Positions 1 through 3,510 of a stretch of DNA of 5,142 bases are shown here, one piece after another. Below the pieces are notes generated by a model, which saw nothing but the letters and a program-made list of their open reading frames with translations, ran no database searches and had not been told where the DNA came from. A program made the position numbers and the translations under genes. This stretch comes from Phycisphaerae bacterium (GTDB lineage: Bacteria; Planctomycetota; Phycisphaerae; Sedimentisphaerales; SG8-4). The stretch lies in NCBI GenBank assembly GCA_030614945.1, contig JAUXAH010000160.1:1-5142 (forward strand), read 5' to 3'. Positions within the stretch are counted from its first letter, which is position 1. Each line of letters begins with the position of its first letter.

Positions 1-12
1 CATGATGGTTTG

Positions 13-105
13 GTGATCCCACGCCCAAAAAACGAAAACGGTGCATCACTGTTTCGACCCGACATCGACGGCGGCATGCCTAGTTTTCGGATGGTCGTGT
101 GGTAG
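13..105 (+). CDS. 30-aa microprotein with C-terminal PSFRMVVW tail (same gene as 5014-5106)
   Basis: This is the left-hand copy of the gene that crosses the contig junction; on the 5001-bp circle it is one gene. It starts at a GTG overlapping the stop codon of the upstream 100-aa gene and ends with TAG. See the entry at 5014-5106 for the reasoning. Confidence 0.6.
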   Translation: MIPRPKNENGASLFRPDIDGGMPSFRMVVW

Positions 106-107
106 TC

Positions 108-114
108 TTTAAAA
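108..114 (+). promoter_or_regulatory. Putative archaeal TATA box TTTAAAA
   Basis: An isolated AT-rich heptamer TTTAAAA sits just after the stop codon of the 30-aa microprotein. Archaeal transcription starts about 25 bp downstream of such a box, which would place a start near base 135-140. No convincing gene begins right there, so the product would be a leader or small RNA reading towards the gene at 340. The right-end copy is at 5109-5115. Confidence 0.4.
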
Positions 115-231
115 GGCCAGCCACACATAACTTCACCTGCGGGGAGAACGCTCATCCTTACCGGGGATGATCGGGTACGCCCTCCGCTTGGCTGCCGTCG
201 ATCTTCTGCTTGAACCTCGGCGGCAATCACC

Positions 232-238
232 TTTATAA
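232..238 (+). promoter_or_regulatory. Putative TATA box TTTATAA upstream of the 167-aa gene
   Basis: TTTATAA is followed at 243-250 by a second AT-rich run, TTAAATAA, inside otherwise GC-balanced sequence. A start about 25 bp downstream falls near base 260, leaving a leader of about 80 nt before the GTG at 340. It is the best promoter candidate for the left-hand gene block. The exact box, and whether it is used, cannot be settled by eye. Confidence 0.4.
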
Positions 239-339
239 CGGATTAAATAAACTGTAATTCGGTTCAAGCATGCCGAACTTCAAAAACTCGCGCTTAGCCG
301 ATCTGCACGTCTAGCCTCCCTGCCCAGGGTTCTAGCCTT

Positions 340-843
340 GTGGGTGGCCCTCGCGGGTACCCCAAACCCCTACCACGCCGACATTATACCCAGCTGCCAG
401 CTGACATAGAACGTCGACGACGTGGGATCGGAACCCATCCTGGGCGCTTTTCGGTTGTCCAGTGCCCACGGATTGTGAAATTTGCAGATTCCCCCAGGCC
501 TACTCAGCGATGCAAGGGTTTTATCATCGCTCGATCGAGGCAACGCAGCGGCGAGTGCCCGATCTGCGGCTATAGATCATGGCTGGCTGGGCTAGTTCCG
601 ATCTACTCGCACCGATCCCTGGCCGTGGTCAAGGCCATTATCGCAGGACTTCGGGGATCCCGACAAGGCACGTTTTTCTTGCCTACGGGGAAATTCGCCA
701 AGTGGGAGAAAGCTGCAGAGCGGCGCGATCTCGATCGGAGATCTCTCAAGGTCATGCAGAAGGGGAGGACCGCGCAGGGGTGGAAGCTCCCCAGGAAAAT
801 GGAGGATGAGTATGTCAAACGAATTTTACGCTCATGGGATTGA
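340..843 (+). CDS. Cys-rich basic protein, 167 aa, unrecognised (candidate replication or DNA-binding protein)
   Basis: I do not recognise a family. The protein is very basic and has four cysteines, C42, C58, C73 and C76. The last two form a CPIC knuckle typical of zinc-binding domains, so a C-x15-C-x14-C-x2-C site is plausible. A moderately hydrophobic stretch (about 81-105) follows, then a charged Lys/Arg/Glu-rich C-terminal half (about 118-165) that could be helical. The GTG at 340 is chosen because C42 lies upstream of the next possible start, a GTG at 475 (residue 46). Neither start has a strong ribosome site. It is the largest protein of the left half and lies between a promoter region and the G-rich hairpin, so it is the best candidate for a replication initiator by position alone. 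I see no HUH motif, Walker motif or primase signature. Confidence 0.6.
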   Translation: MGGPRGYPKPLPRRHYTQLPADIERRRRGIGTHPGRFSVVQCPRIVKFADSPRPTQRCKGFIIARSRQRSGECPICGYRSWLAGLVPIYSHRSLAVVKAIIAGLRGSRQGTFFLPTGKFAKWEKAAERRDLDRRSLKVMQKGRTAQGWKLPRKMEDEYVKRILRSWD

Positions 844-1129
844 AGCAAAACCGCCTGGCGGTTTGGGCCACAGATCGTTGGGAGTCCCCTGGGGAATGGC
901 CAATCGGCGAGGTGTGCGGAGCTCGTGGCTTCCCTCACATGCGCCCCGAGTATTTTCAAGCACCGCTGATCCGAGCCGGTTAAAAGAAGTGAGGAAAGGC
1001 TCCTCCTGCATGCAGTTAGTAGTTGGGCACAGGTCTATGACTGCGGCCCTCTGGACTCAAGACCCAGGAACCCTGCAAGTAGAAGACGAGCGACCGCGTG
1101 CTAGATGTTTGATTCAAAGGCTTCTCTAG
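812..1129 (+). CDS. Alternative 105-aa ORF with good ribosome site, doubtful
   Basis: The ATG at 812 has a GGAGG 6 nt upstream (801-805), overlaps the previous gene by 32 nt and stays open to the TAG at 1127-1129; an ATG at 806 is in frame but touches the ribosome site. The product is rich in Ser, Arg and Pro with no recognisable domain, as shadow frames often are, and it conflicts with the frame at 834-983. The ribosome site is the main argument in its favour. No function can be given. Confidence 0.3.
   Translation: MSNEFYAHGIEAKPPGGLGHRSLGVPWGMANRRGVRSSWLPSHAPRVFSSTADPSRLKEVRKGSSCMQLVVGHRSMTAALWTQDPGTLQVEDERPRARCLIQRLL
834..983 (+). CDS. Possible 49-aa protein overlapping the end of the 167-aa gene
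   Basis: An ATG at 834 overlaps the last 10 nt of the preceding gene, the kind of short overlap used elsewhere in this element, and the frame runs to a TAA at 981-983. The predicted peptide is rich in Trp and Pro and has mixed charge, reading more like a protein than the neighbouring frame does. Codon first positions are also somewhat richer in G. Against it, there is no ribosome site directly before the ATG, so it would depend on translational coupling. It competes with a frame starting at 812 that has a good ribosome site; probably only one of the two is real. Confidence 0.35.
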   Translation: MGLKQNRLAVWATDRWESPGEWPIGEVCGARGFPHMRPEYFQAPLIRAG

Positions 1130-1532
1130 CGCGTCTACGCGGAGCTTATGTAGAAAATGAGCTCTTGAAAGCCTGCCTATGTTGCCGGCGACAGCATGGG
1201 TAGCGGGCATGCTTAAACCCCCTGGGGAAGGGGGGGGGTTAGGGGGGGGTTTAATCATGCCCGCTGAAGTCTGTAACATGGGGCCCAAGTCAAGTGTCGC
1301 GCACTCGAGCCACGACTAGGCGAAAGATTTTTAGATACAACCTTCCCAAGATTTATCGAGCTCAACCGAGAGGTTAGCCAGGCTATCTAGCCCACAACCT
1401 TAACTTGAATCTTGTCCGGTTGTGTAGCTCAAAAGTGCGTACGCCACCAATCGGCTGAGCTCATTGGTTTAAGGCAAGGCAAGAAGGCGAGAAAATGAAG
1501 GCGCAAGGCGCAAGCGCAAGGAGGTGGTACGG
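1130..1532. other. Noncoding region with G-rich fold-back; candidate replication origin region
   Basis: No ORF here is longer than about 30 codons with a reasonable start. The region holds the fold-back at 1202-1265, small palindromes such as TAGCC-A-GGCTA (1375-1385), a 6-bp inverted pair ACCAAT/ATTGGT (1446-1451, 1463-1468), and a CACAACC/GGTTGTG pair separated by about 17 bases near 1394-1424. A purine-rich run of AAGGC-like units (about 1471-1520) leads into the ribosome site of the next gene. Clustered inverted repeats in the longest gene-free stretch fit a replication or control region. Confidence 0.45.
1202..1265. repeat. 21-base inverted repeat enclosing a G-tract loop (G-quadruplex potential)
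   Basis: Arm 1202-1222 pairs with arm 1245-1265 at 20 of 21 positions; the single mismatch is C1212 with T1255. The arms read AGCGGGCATG-C-TTAAACCCCC and its complement. The 22-base loop is almost all purine. Across loop and right arm there is a G4 run (1224-1227), a G9 run (1230-1238) and, after TTA, a G8 run (1242-1249), enough for four G4 tracts with very short loops. The strand can therefore form either a long hairpin or a quadruplex. Likely roles are a replication origin, a single-strand initiation site or a transcription block. Confidence 0.85.
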
Positions 1533-1700
1533 ATGCGCGTGAAGGCGAAGTGTTCTCGGTGCGATAGTGTAGTTTCATTGTTCTTCGACGACAACGACTC
1601 CCATGAAATCGAGGCCATCGAAGCCTTGGCTGTCGGCGAATATTTAGAGCACAAGTGCCCAAAGTGCGAGGCGTGGGCTGCGTTCGAGAAGCTAGAGTGA
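1533..1700 (+). CDS. 55-aa zinc-ribbon protein
   Basis: This small protein has two CxxC knuckles, C7-x2-C10 and C42-x2-C45, separated by an acidic stretch (about 19-39) that includes a DDND cluster. Four cysteines in two knuckles are the hallmark of a zinc ribbon, common in small archaeal regulators and virus proteins that bind nucleic acid or other proteins. The ATG at 1533 is fixed by one of the best ribosome sites in the window, AGGAGGTGG at 1519-1527, and the frame ends with TGA at 1698-1700. It is an isolated unit: noncoding DNA precedes it and a perfect palindrome follows 21 bp after the stop. The acidic rather than basic character argues for a protein partner over direct DNA binding, but this is inference. 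Confidence 0.8.
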   Translation: MRVKAKCSRCDSVVSLFFDDNDSHEIEAIEALAVGEYLEHKCPKCEAWAAFEKLE

Positions 1701-1721
1701 GCTGACTAGAGATAGTCGGCA

Positions 1722-1743
1722 GGGGCCCAGGATCCTGGGCCCC
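1722..1743. repeat. Perfect 22-bp GC-rich palindrome, possible terminator or nick-site hairpin
   Basis: The half-site GGGGCCCAGGA is followed directly by its exact reverse complement, giving 22 bp of uninterrupted dyad symmetry. In RNA it could form a very stable hairpin 21 nt after the zinc-ribbon stop codon. No T-run follows at once; the nearest is T5 at 1781-1785. A classical intrinsic terminator is therefore only moderately supported. In a small circle it could also be a cruciform or protein-binding site. Confidence 0.6.
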
Positions 1744-1876
1744 AAGCTACTTCGATCCTGACCGGAATCCGATATCCGACTTTTTACCGAGTTGGGCAGG
1801 GGTGAACGTCAAAAGACACCCTCTAGGGAGGGCTGAATAGGCGTAGCCCCTAACCCTTGCTCTTTATCTGGTAGGG

Positions 1877-1899
1877 CACCCCACCAAGGATGGGGTGAT
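1877..1899 (+). promoter_or_regulatory. Hairpin that would hide the ribosome site of the C2H2 gene
   Basis: CACCCCA (1877-1883) is the exact complement of TGGGGTG (1891-1897), leaving a 7-base loop. The right arm contains most of the GGGGTGAT ribosome site (1892-1899) of the gene starting at 1903. In a transcript begun upstream, this stem would block ribosome access and could act as a temperature or ligand switch, or limit readthrough expression. If transcription starts from an AT-rich box near 1863-1868 instead, the left arm would be missing and the site free. Confidence 0.45.
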
Positions 1900-1902
1900 A
1901 GG

Positions 1903-2040
1903 TTGAAAATCGAGAAGGCAAAGCTTGATGGGTTTCGGGCGGCCTGCCCGAAGTGCCAGCGTGAGTTCACCTCCCTGTCCAAGGGCCAGCTGCGGGCGAT
2001 CGTCAAATCCCATGTCAAAATCCACGCTCGCAAGGGGTAG
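1903..2040 (+). CDS. 45-aa single C2H2 zinc-finger protein
   Basis: The peptide carries C15-P-K-C18 followed by F22 and L30 and then H37-x3-H41, a C2H2-type zinc finger with a longer than usual Cys-His spacer (18 residues against about 12 in the classical form). It is strongly basic, as expected for a DNA-binding protein. Such one-finger proteins are typical of archaeal viruses and plasmids. The start is a TTG placed three bases after GGGGTGAT, the same layout as two other genes in this window, which decides the start. The gene is missed if only ATG starts or long ORFs are considered. Its last 29 nt overlap the next gene. It could repress its own operon or mark the replication region. Confidence 0.75.
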   Translation: MKIEKAKLDGFRAACPKCQREFTSLSKGQLRAIVKSHVKIHARKG

Positions 2041-2254
2041 TTCAGCTATCGAGGAGCGCCACCCTCCAAGATTGCTGCGGCAGTACGAATTTTGTGTCCT
2101 GTGCAAGAAGGTGCTGGTCAAAACTGTTTATAAGCGATATCGCTACAGACCCGTCTGCGCCGGCTGCATAGAACACGCTGATCGTATCCTCCACCGCCCT
2201 GGTGGCATTTTCAAGGGGGGCCCCAGCCAGGCGGGTATCGAGCGCGGGGGATGA
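2012..2254 (+). CDS. 80-aa basic zinc-ribbon protein
   Basis: Two knuckles, C28-x2-C31 and C49-x2-C52, flank a basic Tyr/Lys/Arg-rich hairpin (about 32-47), a compact zinc ribbon likely to bind nucleic acid. The C-terminal tail (about 62-80) is Gly-rich and probably disordered. The frame is open from 1925, but that upstream part is the shadow of the C2H2 gene, so the ATG at 2012 is preferred even though it gives a 29-nt overlap and has only a weak purine-rich upstream sequence. A TTG at 2071 would keep the whole ribbon and is the fallback start. The gene ends just before the operator and promoter of the next operon, so it closes the left-hand zinc-protein cluster. Confidence 0.65.
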   Translation: MSKSTLARGSSAIEERHPPRLLRQYEFCVLCKKVLVKTVYKRYRYRPVCAGCIEHADRILHRPGGIFKGGPSQAGIERGG

Positions 2255-2257
2255 ATG

Positions 2258-2272
2258 TTTAACGGTGTTCAA
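2258..2272. promoter_or_regulatory. Operator box 1: TTTAAC-GGT-GTTCAA
   Basis: This is an interrupted palindrome with half-sites TTTAAC and GTTCAA around a GGT centre, one mismatch from perfect symmetry. It lies 7 bp upstream of the TATA box of the AbrB-like gene, starting 45 bp before box 2. That matches a repressor or activator site on the upstream side of the promoter. Confidence 0.65.
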
Positions 2273-2279
2273 CCCTACT

Positions 2280-2286
2280 TTTATAT
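2280..2286 (+). promoter_or_regulatory. TATA box TTTATAT of the main operon
   Basis: TTTATAT lies in the only short AT-rich patch between the 80-aa gene and the AbrB-like gene. A start 22-27 bp downstream falls at about 2305-2310, which is 10 nt or so before the TTG at 2318, so the mRNA would have an almost absent leader. Its placement exactly between two copies of the same operator makes a real promoter likely. Confidence 0.65.
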
Positions 2287-2302
2287 GTGTTTAGATTGGT
2301 AG

Positions 2303-2317
2303 TTAAACGGTGTTAAA
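2303..2317. promoter_or_regulatory. Operator box 2 overlapping the transcription start and ribosome site
   Basis: TTAAAC-GGT-GTTAAA ends on the base before the start codon at 2318. It spans the expected transcription start, and its GGTGTT centre sits where the ribosome site should be (3 nt before the TTG). One sequence may therefore serve as DNA operator and translation signal. A protein bound here would block polymerase loading. Confidence 0.65.
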
Positions 2318-2614
2318 TTGCCGAAGCACAAGCGCAAATCTAAGCGACCTCGAAAACACCGCCAAGCCCCTCTGCCACGTTTGGTCGAGCCTCGCAGCCT
2401 GCTGAAAGTGGGCTCAAGCTGGCTTTTGTCGGTTCCCCCCAAATGGTTCAAGGCCCACAAAATCACGCCAAAGAAGGGCGATAAAGTCTACGTTGCTTGT
2501 AATAAGGATTTAACGGTGTTAAACCCCAAGGACGCCGCCAAGTTCAGGCAATTCGTCGACGCTAGGACAACCCGCGCTCGAAAGCGCCTTCTACGTAAAA
2601 CACCTGGGGGGTGA
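2318..2614 (+). CDS. AbrB/SpoVT-like swapped-hairpin DNA-binding protein, probable autoregulator
   Basis: The 98-aa protein has a strongly basic N-terminal arm (1-22, mostly Lys/Arg/His/Pro). A core at about 27-72 follows the AbrB/SpoVT pattern: a strand with KVGSSWLLSVPPKW, a short helix, then KGDKVYVAC and a last strand DLTVLNP. A basic helical tail (74-94) completes it. AbrB domains dimerise into a swapped-hairpin barrel that grips DNA, and archaeal versions often act as transcription regulators or antitoxins. The start is TTG because the operator ends at 2317 and GGTG lies just upstream; there is no ATG. Two copies of a TTTAAC-GGT-GTTAAA box flank its promoter and a third lies inside the gene at 2509-2523, so negative autoregulation is the natural inference. 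Its TGA is built into the ribosome site of the next gene. Confidence 0.8.
   Translation: MPKHKRKSKRPRKHRQAPLPRLVEPRSLLKVGSSWLLSVPPKWFKAHKITPKKGDKVYVACNKDLTVLNPKDAAKFRQFVDARTTRARKRLLRKTPGG
2509..2523. promoter_or_regulatory. Operator-like box 3 inside the AbrB-like gene, perfect palindrome
   Basis: TTTAAC-GGT-GTTAAA is the most symmetrical copy in the window, with exact half-sites around GGT. It encodes part of the last strand of the AbrB core, so it sits in coding DNA 206 bp downstream of box 2. An internal copy could allow looping or a roadblock; chance preservation in coding sequence is the alternative. A weaker relative (12 of 15 bases) is at 4892-4906. Confidence 0.55.
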
Positions 2615-2615
2615 T
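2608..2615 (+). promoter_or_regulatory. Ribosome site GGGGTGAT containing the upstream stop codon
   Basis: The TGA that ends the AbrB-like gene (2612-2614) is part of the ribosome site of the gene starting with TTG at 2619, three bases further on. The identical arrangement recurs at 2747-2754 before the TTG at 2758. Termination and re-initiation are thus almost superimposed, implying coupling and a fixed protein ratio. Confidence 0.7.
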
Positions 2616-2618
2616 TCG

Positions 2619-2753
2619 TTGGCTAGCGGATTTGACCTAAAGAATTTGCTCGCTGGGCTCCGGGAGAGCGTTGTCGATAATTGTCCCGAGCTGGATCCTG
2701 ATAAGGTGATCGCCTCGGTCGCGCGGGTGTTGGTGAAAACCAAGCGGGGGTGA
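2619..2753 (+). CDS. 44-aa helical mini-protein, first of a tandem paralogous pair
   Basis: The protein is not a family I know. The sequence suggests two amphipathic helices (about 5-20 and 27-40) joined by a Pro-containing turn at C22-P23. It aligns without gaps to the next gene's product, sharing 11 of 41 positions (including D6, L11, S17, P23, D26, A32, V34, R36 and L38) plus many conservative swaps, so the two arose by tandem duplication. The TTG start is set by GGGGTGAT three bases upstream and the stop lies in the ribosome site of the sister gene. Position between two DNA-binding regulators suggests a small accessory or antagonist protein, but no role can be assigned. It is too short for most gene callers. 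Confidence 0.75.
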   Translation: MASGFDLKNLLAGLRESVVDNCPELDPDKVIASVARVLVKTKRG

Positions 2754-2757
2754 TACG

Positions 2758-2883
2758 TTGATTAGTGAGCATGACATAAACAAGATACTCGATCTAGTCA
2801 AAGATAGCCTCAATCGCTATGCGCCCAATCAGGACACTGCCCCGATACTCGCCGAGGTTGAAAGGGCGTTGCGTCGAGAATGA
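2758..2883 (+). CDS. 41-aa helical mini-protein, second of the tandem pair
   Basis: This is a diverged copy of the preceding 44-aa protein. It has the same two-helix layout, with helix one around the D-I-N-K-I-L motif and helix two ending in a basic R-A-L-R-R tail. The hinge Pro at position 23 is kept while Cys22 is replaced by Ala. It starts with a TTG three bases after GGGGTGAT and ends with TGA, 15 bp before the ribbon-helix-helix gene. Two equal-sized paralogs in tandem could form a heterodimer or bind two different partners. Function unknown. Confidence 0.75.
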   Translation: MISEHDINKILDLVKDSLNRYAPNQDTAPILAEVERALRRE

Positions 2884-2898
2884 AAGGGGGGAGCCAAC

Positions 2899-3183
2899 GT
2901 GCCACACAGCACAATGCAAGACTTTAAGCGGTCTGCCTACAATGGTATTTTGATGGATCGCATCATATCTGTTAGACTCCCGAGCACGCTCGACGATCGT
3001 GTGGAAGCGGTTGCTGCTCGCCTGGGCTATTCAAAAAGTGACTTCATCCGACTTTGCATCGAGGAGAGGCTCGGCGGCCTCGGCAGCCAGCAGCGTATCG
3101 AGATTTTTATCAAGGACCCTGAACCTATTGTGAGATTTCTGAAAATCCTAGGGAAAAAGCTCGAGGGGGGCTCGCGTGATTGA
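2899..3183 (+). CDS. Ribbon-helix-helix (CopG/MetJ-like) transcriptional regulator
   Basis: Residues 21-58 fit the ribbon-helix-helix fold: a strand RIISVRLP, helix A from about 30 to 42, a turn at LGYSKSD, and helix B to about 58. In this family the strands of a dimer enter the DNA major groove, with Ser24, Arg26 and neighbours facing the bases. The 94-aa length exceeds a minimal domain, and the tail (62-94) may be an oligomerisation region. The GTG at 2899 follows GGGGGGAG by a suitable distance, but the Met at residue 20 (base 2957), right before the strand, looks like an ordinary family start and cannot be excluded. It overlaps the membrane-protein gene by 8 nt. It could regulate its own operon or copy number; the TTTAAC boxes might equally be its target. 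Confidence 0.8.
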   Translation: MPHSTMQDFKRSAYNGILMDRIISVRLPSTLDDRVEAVAARLGYSKSDFIRLCIEERLGGLGSQQRIEIFIKDPEPIVRFLKILGKKLEGGSRD

Positions 3184-3319
3184 GCTGGCTTTAGAACTCT
3201 TACTCCTCGTCGCCGTCGCTGCCGTTGTCGTTGGGATCGTTGTCGGGATCGCTGCGGCCTGCGTCCTGGCTATCAAAGTTCTCAGAAAAATCACCAAGTT
3301 CCTGGGGTGGATTCCATAA
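3176..3319 (+). CDS. 47-aa single-span membrane protein, filamentous-coat-like layout
   Basis: The protein has a short acidic N-terminus (E3, E7), one long hydrophobic helix (about 8-33, nearly all Leu, Val, Ala, Ile and Gly) with a GxxxG packing motif at G20-G24, and a basic C-terminus (K34, R37, K38, K41). There is no signal peptide before the span. By the positive-inside rule the C-terminus is cytoplasmic. The acidic-hydrophobic-basic order is that of mature major coat proteins of filamentous phages, and the IKVLRKITKF tail resembles the IKLFKKFTSK end of M13 pVIII. That is analogy, not proven homology; a holin, a toxin or a membrane anchor are alternatives. The GTG start overlaps the upstream gene by 8 nt (GTGATTGA) and follows a GAGGGGGG purine run. 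Confidence 0.75.
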   Translation: MIELALELLLLVAVAAVVVGIVVGIAAACVLAIKVLRKITKFLGWIP

Positions 3320-3492
3320 GGCCGACTACTCGGCAGCCGGTGAGCCCTGCCTCGAGTCTGTTCATTCTCCGTGTCGAAAATGGCATCCTCAAAATGGAAC
3401 TCATTTGTACCTATCTCGAGGATTATCACTCAACGGGGCATATCCAAGCCTGCACCCTCGGCGGCAACGGGTTGCTGGCGTTGGCTGGCTAG
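3307..3492 (+). CDS. 61-aa hypothetical protein, translationally coupled
   Basis: The frame opens with a GTG at 3307 inside the last codons of the membrane-protein gene, a 13-nt overlap, and ends with TAG at 3490-3492. The N-terminal third is Pro/Ser-rich and polar. The rest alternates hydrophobic and polar residues and ends in a Gly/Leu/Ala-rich tail, which suggests a small beta-rich domain. An ATG at 3394 could give a 32-aa product. A longer ORF in another frame covers the same bases but looks like a shadow. I recognise no family. Its place directly after a membrane protein hints at a shared complex. Confidence 0.5.
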   Translation: MDSIRPTTRQPVSPASSLFILRVENGILKMELICTYLEDYHSTGHIQACTLGGNGLLALAG

Positions 3493-3510
3493 CATCATGA
3501 GGTGATCGTT

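Larger units (their letters stand above)
1..141. repeat. Left copy of 141-bp exact terminal direct repeat (circularity signature)
   Basis: Bases 1-141 match bases 5002-5142 without a difference. The matching block ends exactly at the contig edge, which is what an assembler leaves when it closes a circle, and 141 is a common maximal k-mer size. The simplest reading is a circular molecule of 5001 bp, with this copy redundant. A genuine linear molecule with direct terminal repeats is the alternative. The stretch contains the 30-aa junction gene and a TATA-like box. Confidence 0.95.
106..339. other. Intergenic region with promoters and possible structured RNA, no convincing gene
   Basis: No frame gives a good coding stretch; the longest ATG ORF here (167-238) has only 23 codons. 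Two TATA-like boxes are present. On the top strand a 6-bp stem TCATCC/GGATGA (152-157 with 165-170) and a 7-bp stem GCTGCCG/CGGCGGC with one G-U pair (191-197 with 218-224) could form in RNA. Bases 191-202 could instead pair with bases 64-75 inside the upstream microprotein gene. A leader or small noncoding RNA is possible but unproven. Confidence 0.35.

Noticed and set aside
1..236. Minus-strand ORF crossing the circle junction, starting at a GTG near 235
   Set aside because: It is antisense to the 100-aa and 30-aa genes, whose shared tail supports plus-strand coding, and its composition is not protein-like.
415..500. tRNA-like T-arm on the minus strand around GGGTTCCGATCCC
   Set aside because: The loop lacks the conserved purine 57 and A58, and no acceptor or anticodon stem fits at the right distances.
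603..959. Minus-strand ORFs throughout the window, such as this 118-codon one
   Set aside because: They are antisense to better-supported plus-strand genes, have no ribosome sites of the type used here and show no recognisable domains.
1040..1125. Anticodon-arm-like stem with a CTCAAGA loop
   Set aside because: The stem has a mismatch next to the loop and no matching D-arm, T-arm or acceptor could be placed.
1495..1542. 15-codon leader ORF overlapping the start of the zinc-ribbon gene
   Set aside because: It lies in a repetitive AAGGC-rich stretch, its own ribosome site is weak, and nothing marks it as a leader peptide beyond overlap.
1925..2011. N-terminal extension of the 80-aa zinc ribbon
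   Set aside because: This part is the shadow frame of the C2H2 gene, which has a clear ribosome site and a zinc-finger pattern.
3225..3500. 91-codon plus-strand ORF overlapping the membrane protein and the 61-aa gene
   Set aside because: Its composition is shadow-like, and the membrane-protein frame in the same bases has a strong, specific hydrophobic signature.
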